Assembly: GCF_013376045.1 (NCBI RefSeq)
Contig: NZ_JABMJG010000014.1
Location: forward strand, 1-64,000
Direction of reading: 5' to 3'
Origin: Variovorax sp. SG517
GTDB taxonomy: Bacteria; Pseudomonadota; Gammaproteobacteria; Burkholderiales; Burkholderiaceae_C
Length of the DNA: 64,000 nt
Below are positions 25,812 through 37,870 of the stretch, piece after piece (position 1 is the stretch's first letter; each line of letters starts with the position of its first letter). The position numbers and the translations under genes are program-made. Below the pieces are notes generated by a model. That model was given only the letters and a program-made list of their open reading frames with translations, did not search any database and was not told the DNA's origin.

Positions 25812-26708
25812 TCAGCGCGCCGCCACCAGCTGGCGCAGGTCGTCCTGGTAGGCCTGCAGCCGGCGCACCGCCTGCGCGCGCTGGCTGGCACTGGTGCCGT
25901 TGTGCATGGCCGCGGTGTTGCGGCAGCCTTCCTGCAGCAGGGCCTGCTGATGGTCGCGCCAGGGCCCGGGCGGCGGCTCGGCGATGCGCTGGATGTAGTC
26001 GTGCAGCGCGGCGCGCGCCTCGGCGGGCGAAGGCTTGCCGGCGGCGAAGCCGCGCAGCAGCCTGAGCGCTTCCTGCTGGCGCTTGCGGCGCTCGGCGTCC
26101 GCGAGCTTCGGGTCGAACACCGACTGCGCGACCTGCTGCTTCAGCAGCTCGCGCTGCTCGGCGCTCAGGCGGCCGTAGAAGTCCTCGGTGCGCTCGAGGA
26201 ACTGGTCGTAGCGCTTTTCCTGCACCTGGGCCGGCGTGCGGTCGAGCCAGTCCTTGCGGTATTCGGCGTTGTTCTTGGCGTATTTGCGCTCCAGCTGCTG
26301 CAGCTGCGCCTCGGTCAGGCTCAGGGCCAGTTCGGCGCCCGCGGGCTCGGCGCGCTCGGTCACGGCCAGCAGGCGCTCGCGGATGCGGTCGGCCATGGCG
26401 CAGACCTGCTCCGGCGTGACCTCGCCCGGTGCCATGGCCTGGGCCTCCTTCAGCAGCGAGGCCAGGCGCGGCAGCTCGTTCTGCCGGTGCCAGGCCAGCA
26501 GCTGGTCGAGCTCGTCACGCACCTTCGGGGTCTGGGTGCCGTCGAAGTCGAGGTAGCCGTCGAGCCACCAGTAGCTCACCGTCGGCAGGTTGTTGTAGGC
26601 CAGCTGGATCGCGCTGCAGGCACCCAGGGCGGCCGCCACGAGCAGCGCGCCGATAATTCGAGCCCATGCCGAGCAAGTCGCGCAACGAATCCTGGAAAAG
26701 AAACGCAT
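25812..26708 (-). CDS. DUF6279 family lipoprotein
   Basis: Exported lipoprotein, 298 residues. A signal peptide ends in the lipobox LGAC with lipidated C31, followed directly by the typical SAIQLAYNNLPTVSYWWLDGY. The rest is helical and charged, matching the DUF6279 family of unknown function. The start ATG shares the palindrome CATG with the start of glmU on the other strand, so the two genes begin base-to-base; no better start is apparent because the signal peptide follows immediately. Confidence 0.8.
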   Translation of the reverse strand: MRFFSRIRCATCSAWARIIGALLVAAALGACSAIQLAYNNLPTVSYWWLDGYLDFDGTQTPKVRDELDQLLAWHRQNELPRLASLLKEAQAMAPGEVTPEQVCAMADRIRERLLAVTERAEPAGAELALSLTEAQLQQLERKYAKNNAEYRKDWLDRTPAQVQEKRYDQFLERTEDFYGRLSAEQRELLKQQVAQSVFDPKLADAERRKRQQEALRLLRGFAAGKPSPAEARAALHDYIQRIAEPPPGPWRDHQQALLQEGCRNTAAMHNGTSASQRAQAVRRLQAYQDDLRQLVAAR

Positions 26709-28137
26709 GAATCAGCCTCCGCAACAGAACAACGACCACGGACCGATCGACGTCGTCATCATGGCCGCCGGCAAGGGTACCCGCATGAAGAGCCGTCTGC
26801 CCAAGGTGCTGCACCGGCTGGGCGGCCGCGCTCTGCTGGCGCACGTGGCGGGCACGGCCGCGCGCATCGGGGCGCGCGACGTGGTGGTGGTCACGGGCCA
26901 CGGCGCGGACCAGGTCGAGGCGGCCATGGCCGGCGGCGTCGGCAATGCCGCGGTGCGCTTCGCGCGCCAGGAGCCCCAGCTGGGCACCGGCCACGCGGTG
27001 CAGCAGGCCGCGCCGCTGCTGGCGGACGACGGCACGGTGGTCGTGCTCTCCGGCGACGTGCCGCTCATCGGCGAGGAAACCCTGCGCGCGCTCGTCGCCG
27101 CCAGCGCCGGCCGCAAGCTGGCGCTGCTGACCATCGAGTTCGACGACCCCACGGGCTACGGCCGGGTCATCCGCGCAGCCGGCAGTGGTGACGTGCAGGC
27201 AGTGGTCGAGCACAAGGACGCCACCGAGGCCCAGCGCGCGGTGCGCGAGATCTACAGCGGCGTGATGGCCGTGCCCGCGCGCGTGCTCAAGGGCTGGCTC
27301 GGCCGGCTGGACAACCGCAACGCCCAGGGCGAGTACTACCTGACCGACGTGGTGAAGCTGGCGGCCGCCGACGGCGTGCCCGTGGTCGCGCACATCACCA
27401 CCGACGCGCTCCAGGTGGCCGGCATCAACAGCCCCGCCCAGCTCGCGGCGCTGGAGCGCGCATGGCAGCTGCGCCAGGCGAATGCGCTGATGGAGCAGGG
27501 CGTGCGCCTGGCCGACCCGGCGCGCTTCGACCTGCGCGGCACGCTCGAATGCGCGGGCGACGTGGAGATCGACGTCAACTGCGTGTTCGAAGGCGCGGTG
27601 TCGCTGGGCGAGGGCGTGCGCATCGGCGCGAACTGCGTGATCGCCAACGCGCGCATCGAGGCCGGCGCGGTGATCCATCCCTTCACCCACATCGAGGGCG
27701 AGAAGGCCGGCGTCACCGTCGGCGCGGGCTCGCTGATCGGCCCCTTCGCGCGGCTGCGGCCGGGCGCGCAGCTGGGCGCCGAGGTGCACATCGGCAATTT
27801 CGTGGAAGTGAAGAACTCCACGCTGGCCGCCGGCGCCAAGGCCAACCACCTGGCCTACCTGGGCGATGCCACCGTGGGCGAGCGCGTGAACTACGGCGCG
27901 GGCAGCATCACCGCCAACTACGACGGCGCCAACAAGCACCGCACCGTGATCGGCGACGACGTGCACGTGGGCAGCAACTGCGTGCTGGTGGCGCCCATCA
28001 CCATCGGCGCGGGCGGCACCATCGGGGGCGGCTCGACCATCAACAAGTCGACCGAGCCGGGCGCGCTGACCGTGGCGCGCAGCAAGGCGGTGAGCTTCCC
28101 CAACTGGAAGCGTCCCCAGAAGAAGCCGAAGGCCTGA
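26707..28137 (+). CDS. glmU: Bifunctional UDP-GlcNAc pyrophosphorylase/GlcN-1-P acetyltransferase
   Basis: Essential enzyme of 476 residues making UDP-N-acetylglucosamine for cell-wall and lipopolysaccharide synthesis. The uridyltransferase domain has VVIMAAGKGTRMKSRLPKVL and GTGHAVQQA; the acetyltransferase half is a left-handed beta-helix with hexapeptide repeats from about residue 265 and the catalytic histidine in RLRPGA...NHLAYLGDA context. The product continues to GlmS two genes away, so the locus supplies amino-sugar precursors. The ATG at 26707 gives an 18-residue tail before the nucleotide-binding loop. Confidence 0.96.
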   Translation: MNQPPQQNNDHGPIDVVIMAAGKGTRMKSRLPKVLHRLGGRALLAHVAGTAARIGARDVVVVTGHGADQVEAAMAGGVGNAAVRFARQEPQLGTGHAVQQAAPLLADDGTVVVLSGDVPLIGEETLRALVAASAGRKLALLTIEFDDPTGYGRVIRAAGSGDVQAVVEHKDATEAQRAVREIYSGVMAVPARVLKGWLGRLDNRNAQGEYYLTDVVKLAAADGVPVVAHITTDALQVAGINSPAQLAALERAWQLRQANALMEQGVRLADPARFDLRGTLECAGDVEIDVNCVFEGAVSLGEGVRIGANCVIANARIEAGAVIHPFTHIEGEKAGVTVGAGSLIGPFARLRPGAQLGAEVHIGNFVEVKNSTLAAGAKANHLAYLGDATVGERVNYGAGSITANYDGANKHRTVIGDDVHVGSNCVLVAPITIGAGGTIGGGSTINKSTEPGALTVARSKAVSFPNWKRPQKKPKA

Positions 28138-28148
28138 CGACGGCCTTC
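28128..28148. terminator. Hairpin spanning glmU and Lrp stops
   Basis: GAAGGCC (28128-28134) and GGCCTTC (28142-28148) form a 7-bp perfect stem that includes the 3' ends of both convergent genes. A T-tract is absent, so it is only a possible two-way terminator. Confidence 0.4.
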
Positions 28149-28638
28149 AGGCCCCCGATGCCAGCGGCATCCGGGGCTCGAACTTCGCGCGCTTCAGGCT
28201 GAAGAAGGCCTTGACGTTGCGCACGTTCGCGTCGGCCGTGAACAGGCGCTGCGTGAGCGCGCCGTAGTCCGGCATGTCGCGCGCCGCCACCACCAGCACG
28301 AAGTCGGGGCCGGGCGACACGCGCCAGCACTGCTGCACCGCGTCGTCGGCGATCACGCGCGCCTCGAAGGCGTCGAGCGAGGCGGCGTCCTGGCGGTCGA
28401 GCGAGATCTCGATGACCGCCTGCAGGCCGTGGCCCAGCACCGTGGCGAGCCGCTCGGGCGACAGCAGCGCGATCTGGCGCTCGATCAGGCCGATCTCGCG
28501 CAGGCGCTGCACGCGTCGCAGGCAGGTGGGCGGGGAGATGCCTACGTCGGCCGCCAGGCGCTGGTTGGTCTGGGAGGCGTCGCGCTGCAGGGCGTCTAGC
28601 AGGCGCAGGTCGGTTGAATCGAGCGAGATTGATTCCAT
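28147..28638 (-). CDS. Lrp/AsnC family transcriptional regulator
   Basis: Regulator of 163 residues: N-terminal helix-turn-helix (LDSTDLRLLDALQRDASQTN, then SPPTCLRRVQRLREIGLI) and a C-terminal RAM ligand-binding domain (VSPGPDFVLVVAARDMPDY). It probably senses an amino acid. The ATG at 28638 gives the normal family length; an in-frame TTG 30 bases upstream is the alternative. It is divergent from glmS across a noticeably AT-rich region containing a palindrome that covers its own start codon, consistent with autoregulation. Confidence 0.88.
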   Translation of the reverse strand: MESISLDSTDLRLLDALQRDASQTNQRLAADVGISPPTCLRRVQRLREIGLIERQIALLSPERLATVLGHGLQAVIEISLDRQDAASLDAFEARVIADDAVQQCWRVSPGPDFVLVVAARDMPDYGALTQRLFTADANVRNVKAFFSLKRAKFEPRMPLASGA

Positions 28639-28657
28639 ATTCGAAGGAATTATGGAA
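28633..28657. promoter_or_regulatory. Palindrome at the Lrp gene start
   Basis: TTCCATA (28633-28639) and TATGGAA (28651-28657) are perfect 7-base arms around an 11-base AT-rich centre. The site overlaps the ATG of the Lrp gene in the divergent AT-rich region toward glmS, the expected place for an autoregulatory Lrp site. Confidence 0.5.
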
Positions 28658-28776
28658 TAAAACTCCAATTAACAGAAATGAAGAAATAAAAGTCCGAAAT
28701 CAATGAAACTTCGAATGCATATTTCTTCTTTGCCTTCCTACCATCGAGTCTCTTCTCCATTCAAAGGCAGCTCACC

Positions 28777-30657
<1,881 letters not shown>

Positions 30658-31019
30658 TGCGGCGGGCAGCTTGGCTGCCGTGCCTAAGAAAAATATAGTC
30701 AGTCGAGAAGAATAAGGACTGTCGAAGAATAGGAAGCCAAAGTCTGTCGGGTGCTCCAATGGAGGATACGGCGCATGAGGCCGAAGGCTTCATTTGTTTG
30801 ACATGGCAAGTTGCATCAGCTGCACATGTCGTTGCCAGTGAGCTCGGCCCTCGGTGAGCAGGCAACTGGTCGTTCACTGCTTGTCGGGATGCATCCAGAC
30901 CCGCTATAGTTTGGACGCGGCTATGGGGGCCCTTCCTTCTAAAACCTGTCAACCTAGGGTCCCCGCTTTCCGCTCGTCGCCTGCCTCCGGCAGGCGATCC
31001 TGTTTCAGGGAGGAGGAGC
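30658..31019. other. 362-base intergenic region before the TerD-type gene
   Basis: No gene is seen. Composition is less GC-biased than in neighbouring genes. A small stem GGCAGC-TTG-GCTGCC follows glmS but has no T-tract. A candidate promoter (TTGTCG at 30881-30886, TATAGT at 30905-30910) lies near the right end, and GGAGGAG precedes the next ATG. This region marks the left edge of the compositionally different segment. Confidence 0.6.
30881..30910 (+). promoter_or_regulatory. Candidate promoter of the TerD-type gene
   Basis: TTGTCG (30881-30886) and TATAGT (30905-30910) are separated by 18 bases and resemble sigma-70 hexamers. The transcript would carry a leader of about 100 bases containing a GCCTGCCTCCGGCAGGC hairpin before the ribosome site. 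Confidence 0.45.
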
Positions 31020-33098
31020 ATGAACGAAATCTACTTGCGCCGGCGCATGCGACTGCATGTGCGCTCGGGTGAGGGGGGCGTCACCCCCGAGCAACTTGCC
31101 TCGATGCTCAAGGAGATTGAGCCGCTGGGGTTTGTGCTGGCCGACGAGGTGGTCTCGCGGTTGTCTTCCCTGCCGTTCGAGGATGCTGCCCGTACGCTGC
31201 GTGGCGTGATGCAGGACATGCGCAAGCTTGTGGGTGCACATCGCCAGCACGAGCCTTTGCACCCCGGCTTCCCGAGCCAGGTGATGGCGCTGTCGGAAGC
31301 GCAGCTGTACCTGAATGCGCTCAGCCACTATGTGAGCCTGCGCCGCATGCCCAACACGGACGAGAAGCGTCCACCGCTGCTTCACAAGCGATACCCGCGC
31401 ATTGTGGAGTTGGGTTCTGTAGAGGACTTCGAGACGATCTGCACGAAGCTGGCGGGCTCGGCGGTGTCCCTGTCCGAGCAAGACCGGGCCGACCTCATCT
31501 GGTTCGTGCGTCAGTATCGGGCTGACATTTTTCGATTGTTGCCCGCGAAGTTCCCGTTCAAGGAGAACCTGGCGTTACTGGGGTCACAGCTGGTCATCCA
31601 TGTGGGGACCGACGAGCGCACACACCGTTTCGTCAAGGACAACTTCCGCACCGCGACCGATGTGCTGCGCCTGGCCGTGGCTCTCTCGGGAGGCGATGTG
31701 TCGCTGGCTGCCTCCACGCGCTTCGTCTCTTTCTCGCGCCACCAGCGCAGGATGCTGCTGGCATTGCTCGAGGACTGCGGTGGCTTGATCGAGGACATGC
31801 ATCGAAGGATTGAGCCGTTTAAACGACTGGGCGAGCGGCTGCACCCCGGCGAACAGGCCGAACGCTATCCCAAGGCTGCTGCGGCGTTCGGCGTTGTCCG
31901 CAACGGCCTGCCAGTCGCAAGCTTCAATAGCCGCGTTGAACAGGCATTGGCCGCGGGGGATATCCGAGGCGCGGCGCAGGTACTGGAAGACCGACCTGGG
32001 GAATATGCGCGTCGGCTCGATGCATTGCTGCGAAAGAGCGAAGAGCCCCAAGCGCTTCTGCAGCGCTTCGCCGAGTTGGCCCCGCGGGTGTCGACGACGG
32101 TCTTGCTGCAGGTCCTGGCGCATTTCCAAGCTCGGGCAGACGAAGGTCGGCTGCGCGTGTTCTTTCCGAAGGGCGATGTTGCGAAGGTCTTTGCACTGGA
32201 GGACCGCCGCGCCGCGATCGACCTGGATACCGCGCAACGGGTGGTGCACGGTTGCAAGCAGGCGCTGTTGGCAAGGTTTGCTCAACTGCCTCCCCTGGGC
32301 CGCTGTCATGTCGATCCGGCGCTGGCGAGTTATGTGGTGCCGATGTCGCAGCGTGCTGCATCCAAGACGTTGCGGACCTTCGCGCGGGGCAGCCGAATCC
32401 CGATGCCGGATGGCGGGTTCGTGCGTCTCTTCCTATGGTGGATGAATGGCCGTTCGCGGGTCGACATCGACCTCTCCGTGGTGTTCTACGGCGATGACTA
32501 CCGCTACGTGGACACCATCGCTTTCTACAACCTGCGTGGCTGGGGCGCACACCACAGTGGCGACATCGTCGACGCGCCGAAGGGGGCCGCCGAGTTCATC
32601 GATCTGGACGTGCAGTTGCTGCGCTCCAGAGGCGTGCGTTTCGTGATGATGTGTATCAACAGCTACTCGGGTCAGGCCTACTGCGATCTGCCGGAGTGCT
32701 TTGCGGGCTGGATGTCTCGCAAGAACCTCAATTCGGGCGAGCCCTTCGAAGCCCGCACGGTGGTGGACCGTGTCGATCTTGCCTCCGACACCCGGATCAG
32801 CCTGCCTCTTGTGCTGGACCTGGAGCGTCGTGAAGTGCTATGGGCAGACTTCGCGCTGCGGGACCACCCGCGCTTCTCCAACAGCGTGGCGGGCAACCTG
32901 GCGGGCGTCTCGCTGATGCTGCGCGCTTTGCACGAGATGGTGAAACCCGACTTGCACACGCTGATGTCCTTGCACGCCCTTGCCCGCGGTACGTTGGTGG
33001 ATACGCCGGCGGAGGCGGAGACGAGATTCGGAGTGGGTCGTGGGTGCACTGTTACGCCATTGGATGGTGACGAAATCCGTTCCAACTATCTGAAGTAG
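31020..33098 (+). CDS. TerD-domain stress protein, MXAN_6230/SCO0854-like
   Basis: Large cytoplasmic protein of 692 residues. The C-terminal part (about 467-650) is a TerD-like domain: RLFLWWMNGRSRVDIDLSVV, WGAHHSGDIVDAPKGAAEF and AYCDLPECFAGWM. The long helical N-terminal region carries FPSQVMALSEAQLYLNALSHY, ATDVLRLAVALSGGDVSLA and the landmark KRLGERLHPGEQAERYP, which I associate with the MXAN_6230/SCO0854 family in tellurite/stress (Ter) systems. Family members are often called RING proteins, but I see no paired CxxC/H pattern here. TerD domains bind Ca2+ and accompany chemical-stress or phage-defence modules. Codon use is less GC-biased than in flanking core genes, suggesting transfer. 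No other ter gene adjoins it. Confidence 0.75.
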   Translation: MNEIYLRRRMRLHVRSGEGGVTPEQLASMLKEIEPLGFVLADEVVSRLSSLPFEDAARTLRGVMQDMRKLVGAHRQHEPLHPGFPSQVMALSEAQLYLNALSHYVSLRRMPNTDEKRPPLLHKRYPRIVELGSVEDFETICTKLAGSAVSLSEQDRADLIWFVRQYRADIFRLLPAKFPFKENLALLGSQLVIHVGTDERTHRFVKDNFRTATDVLRLAVALSGGDVSLAASTRFVSFSRHQRRMLLALLEDCGGLIEDMHRRIEPFKRLGERLHPGEQAERYPKAAAAFGVVRNGLPVASFNSRVEQALAAGDIRGAAQVLEDRPGEYARRLDALLRKSEEPQALLQRFAELAPRVSTTVLLQVLAHFQARADEGRLRVFFPKGDVAKVFALEDRRAAIDLDTAQRVVHGCKQALLARFAQLPPLGRCHVDPALASYVVPMSQRAASKTLRTFARGSRIPMPDGGFVRLFLWWMNGRSRVDIDLSVVFYGDDYRYVDTIAFYNLRGWGAHHSGDIVDAPKGAAEFIDLDVQLLRSRGVRFVMMCINSYSGQAYCDLPECFAGWMSRKNLNSGEPFEARTVVDRVDLASDTRISLPLVLDLERREVLWADFALRDHPRFSNSVAGNLAGVSLMLRALHEMVKPDLHTLMSLHALARGTLVDTPAEAETRFGVGRGCTVTPLDGDEIRSNYLK

Positions 33099-33516
33099 AG
33101 ACGTTGTAGTCGGCCAGATAGTGATCCTTCGCTATCGCGGCGCTCGGTCTCTGCTGGGGCGCAAGCGGGTTCAAGGAATTCTGGTCAAGTCAGATGTTTC
33201 AGGGTCGCCAGTAGGATTTTATTTGGCGGCTCAGGAGCAGGCTTGCGGGCGCAATCCAATCTGACGATGGCCACGCACTCGCGTCGTGGCTTCACTTGCG
33301 GTCGGCGCAGCGCTAACTCCCGGAGGCGATGTCACGGCGCCGCTATGTTTGCCCGCCTCAAGGCCAGACTTTCGATGAAGCCGTCCGATCCCCCGCTGCA
33401 GCCCTGTCCTTGCCGCCACCGAATCCACTGCTGAGCGCGACCGAGCGCGCGATTGCCGCGGCCTGGGGTGACGACTCCGTCTATAAGGATGATGGCGAGC
33501 CCGCGCATGTCGCCAG

Positions 33517-33550
33517 GCTGATACCAGCTGCCGCAGCAGCTGGTATCAGC
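33517..33550. repeat. Perfect 15-bp inverted repeat with 4-base loop
   Basis: GCTGATACCAGCTGC (33517-33531) and GCAGCTGGTATCAGC (33536-33550) are exact inverted arms around CGCA, extendable by a G.T and an A-T pair. There is no T-run, so it is not a standard terminator; it could be a mobile-element or recombination scar or a stable RNA fold. Confidence 0.8.
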
Positions 33551-33581
33551 TTGGGCTTGCGCCGCTCTTCCCAAGGGCGGC

Positions 33582-33720
33582 TTGACCGTGACAGGGGTCT
33601 TCTGCCATCACAGACCCAAGGTCAAATGGACGCCCGCATCTCCGATGACCCAGAAGTTGTACGGTCCGGAACTGGCCGACTTGGTGTTGGTCGTCGAATC
33701 TCCGAATGCGTCTGCTAGAA
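33582..33720 (+). pseudogene. Coding remnant with ELADLVLVVE motif
   Basis: An open stretch reads HHRPKVKWTPASPM and then YGPELADLVLVVESP, a pattern typical of a genuine beta-strand/helix junction in proteins of defence or accessory loci, but I cannot name the family. It has no plausible start, is only about 45 codons, and runs into the opposite-strand remnant. A neighbouring frame at 33329-33480 (FDEAVRSPAAALSLPPPNPL) may be the same broken gene upstream of a frameshift. It could also be chance. Confidence 0.3.
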
Positions 33721-34026
33721 AGGCTCGCTTCTGCCCGCGAGCAGGTTGGTCATCTTGTGAATGACGAAGGCCTCCACCATGTGCACGCCCCGGTAGGACA
33801 GGGTTTCGTGGCGGTCATTCGTGTTGCTGTCCGAGCGATAGAAGTTGCCGCGCAGCTGATTGGCCCGCTCGGCCATCCGGTCGTTGTTCGTGATGCGCCA
33901 CCTGACCTTGTAGGCGTTCGCGAGCGGCATGCCGGAACTGCTGACCGCCTCGAACCGGATGGCGCCGCCGCGCGCGACAGGGCTCTTGGCTCTTGGCTGG
34001 TTGAACCAGCGATATGGTGGTGAGAG
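33715..34026 (-). pseudogene. Remnant of CBASS CD-NTase C-terminal sensor domain (AGS-C-like)
   Basis: About 104 codons without a start context. The sequence contains YKVRWRITNNDRMAERANQL, RGNFYRSDSNTNDRHETLSY and RGVHMVEAFVIHK, then ends after AGRSEPF. This order (W-x-[IV]-x-N, RG-x-[FL]-Y-x-S-D, then [YF]-[RK]-G-x-H-x-VEAFV) matches what I know of the adenylyl/guanylyl cyclase and SMODS C-terminal sensor domain of cyclic-oligonucleotide synthases. An in-frame TGA at 34027-34029 closes it upstream and no catalytic nucleotidyltransferase motif (GS...DxD) is found toward 34200. It is therefore a decayed 3' end of a CBASS-type defence gene. Confidence 0.6.
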
Positions 34027-34202
34027 TCAGCGAGTACACCGATTCATTCGTCGGCGAGTCAAGATCACACACGGCTTTCGGCTGCCTCATCAATTCGGGG
34101 GATGTTTTCCCTGGTCTGCTGCCGCAAGATGAAGCGCGGCCTTCGGATCCTTTTGGGCATGAAGGATCTCGTTCATCCGGAGAAGCAGATCAGGAGGGAT
34201 TC

Positions 34203-35363
34203 ATGGCAAACAGGCTTTTCATGCGCTTGGTACGGTGCGGTCGCTTCATCGCATTGCGGGGCTTCCCCGTTCTGGTGGCACTTGCGCTGGCGGCCTGCGC
34301 GACCGCGCCGGCTCCGCTGATCGTTCCCGCGGGAATCCCCCGGATCGAGGACGCGAAGAAAGGGCATCCGGTAAAGGTCGCGGTGTTCTATGGAACGAAT
34401 CGCACCCCGGTCGCAAGGCCCGTCTACTTCGACGACAACGAGGCAACGCAAGTCCAGTATGGGTATACCCTGGTCAGCCTGCCGTGGATCCATGAAAAGG
34501 GTGAGGTCGAAACGCCGACCGTCTTCGACCGGGACAAAAGCAACCCGGACAAGTTCATGCTTCTCCTCGACGCGGTGCCCTTGAGGCCCGAGGAGTTCAT
34601 CGTGCAGGTGAATCGATCCTTCGGCGCCGCTCCCCGAAAGAACATCGGCTTCGTATTCGTGCACGGCTTCAATGTCCCTTTCCGCGATGCCGCGCTGCGA
34701 ACGGCGCAACTCGCCGTGGACATGCAACTGCCCGTGGTGCCGGCCTTTTTCAGTTGGCCCTCGAATGGCGAGTCGCCCGTCGAGGGAACCGCCAACTATT
34801 TGCGGGACTTCACCAAGGCCATCAGCTCCATTCCCGCGCTCGAGGAGTTTCTCGTCCAGTTCGGAGAGAAGACCCGCGCCGATGAAATCTTCGTCCTTGC
34901 GCACAGCATGGGCTCCTGGACGACGACCCATGCACTGATGTCTCTCGCCTTGAATCGCCCGAAGCTGACGGCAAAAGTGAAGCTGGTTACGCTGGCGGCT
35001 CCCGACATCGATGCCAGGGTGTTCACGGTGCAGATCGCGCCAGCGATGGTCAAGGCCGGCTACGCTGTGAACCTCTATGCATCGGACAACGACAAGGCGC
35101 TGAACGCTTCCAGGATCGTCTGGGGGAGGGCTCGCGCGGGCATTGCGGGCACGGCGCTGGCACTCTCGCCCGGCATCGAGACCGTCGATGCGAGCGACAT
35201 TAGCACCGACGTTCTCGGGCATTCGAAGTACGGCGATTCACCCGTCCTGCTGAGGGACATGGCTCTCTTCTACAGCGGTATGCGCGCGAGCCAGAGGCCT
35301 GGATTGACCATGAAGCGCCTTGGCGAGCAGAACTATTGGCAGATCCAGACTCCGCCGCGCTGA
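34203..35363 (+). CDS. DUF900 alpha/beta-hydrolase lipoprotein
   Basis: Exported lipoprotein of 386 residues. The signal peptide ends in LAAC with lipidated C32. The mature protein has the DUF900 landmarks VAVFYGTNRTP, a strand-loop FVFVHGFNVPF (oxyanion region), FFSWPSNG and the nucleophile elbow AHSMGSW with S235. Such proteins are serine hydrolases of unknown substrate. GGAGGG precedes the ATG at 34203; a longer reading upstream overlaps the decayed CBASS remnant and is rejected. It is the last gene of the island-like segment. Confidence 0.83.
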   Translation: MANRLFMRLVRCGRFIALRGFPVLVALALAACATAPAPLIVPAGIPRIEDAKKGHPVKVAVFYGTNRTPVARPVYFDDNEATQVQYGYTLVSLPWIHEKGEVETPTVFDRDKSNPDKFMLLLDAVPLRPEEFIVQVNRSFGAAPRKNIGFVFVHGFNVPFRDAALRTAQLAVDMQLPVVPAFFSWPSNGESPVEGTANYLRDFTKAISSIPALEEFLVQFGEKTRADEIFVLAHSMGSWTTTHALMSLALNRPKLTAKVKLVTLAAPDIDARVFTVQIAPAMVKAGYAVNLYASDNDKALNASRIVWGRARAGIAGTALALSPGIETVDASDISTDVLGHSKYGDSPVLLRDMALFYSGMRASQRPGLTMKRLGEQNYWQIQTPPR

Positions 35364-35422
35364 GGGCTCCCTTCAGGCGGCACGCTCCGCGATGGGCTCC
35401 CCCGACGCGCCCGCGCTGCTCA

Positions 35423-35457
35423 CATTGGGTGAATAGCTCTTCGCTATTCACCCAATG
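35423..35457. terminator. 15-bp hairpin between lipoprotein and katG
   Basis: CATTGGGTGAATAGC (35423-35437) pairs perfectly with GCTATTCACCCAATG (35443-35457) around TCTTC. It lies 60 bases after the hydrolase gene and 86 before katG. The absence of a T-run leaves two readings: a two-way terminator at the island edge or a katG control element. Confidence 0.55.
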
Positions 35458-35495
35458 AACCCAATTTGGTTGATGGATGGGCCCGGCCTACCTAG

Positions 35496-37745
<2,250 letters not shown>

Positions 37746-37756
37746 TCGACCGCGAA

Positions 37757-37838
37757 CGGGAGGCCGGCTCCAGCCGGTCTCCCGCCGCGTGCACCAGCAG
37801 TGAATGAACGAAGCCCCGGTCCGAAGCAGGCCGGGGCT
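37757..37838 (+). terminator. Tandem hairpins after katG
   Basis: The first stem pairs CGGGAG-G-CCGGCT with AGCCGG-T-CTCCCG (37757-37769 with 37772-37784). The second pairs AGCCCCGG (37812-37819) with CCGGGGCT (37831-37838). Both follow the katG stop closely and probably end the katG message; neither has a long T-tract. Confidence 0.6.
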
Positions 37839-37870
37839 CTTCAGCAAAAGAATGACAGCAGGAGACAACC

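Larger units (their letters stand above)
33099..34202. other. 1.1-kb decayed region
   Basis: No intact gene is supported. It contains a strong 15-bp hairpin (33517-33550), a plus-strand coding remnant (33582-33720) and a minus-strand remnant of a CBASS nucleotidyltransferase sensor domain (33715-34026). The first 140 bases after the TerD-type gene show nothing recognisable. Reading frames are short and interrupted, as expected of eroding accessory DNA. Confidence 0.6.

Noticed and set aside
28639-28776. glmS ribozyme or riboswitch in the AT-rich leader of glmS
   Set aside because: The region is short, lacks the conserved ribozyme core, and glmS ribozymes are characteristic of Gram-positive bacteria.
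33329-33718. 129-codon plus-strand open frame after the TerD-type gene
   Set aside because: No conserved pattern along its length and no good ribosome site; at most its first third and a neighbouring frame are remnants of one broken gene.
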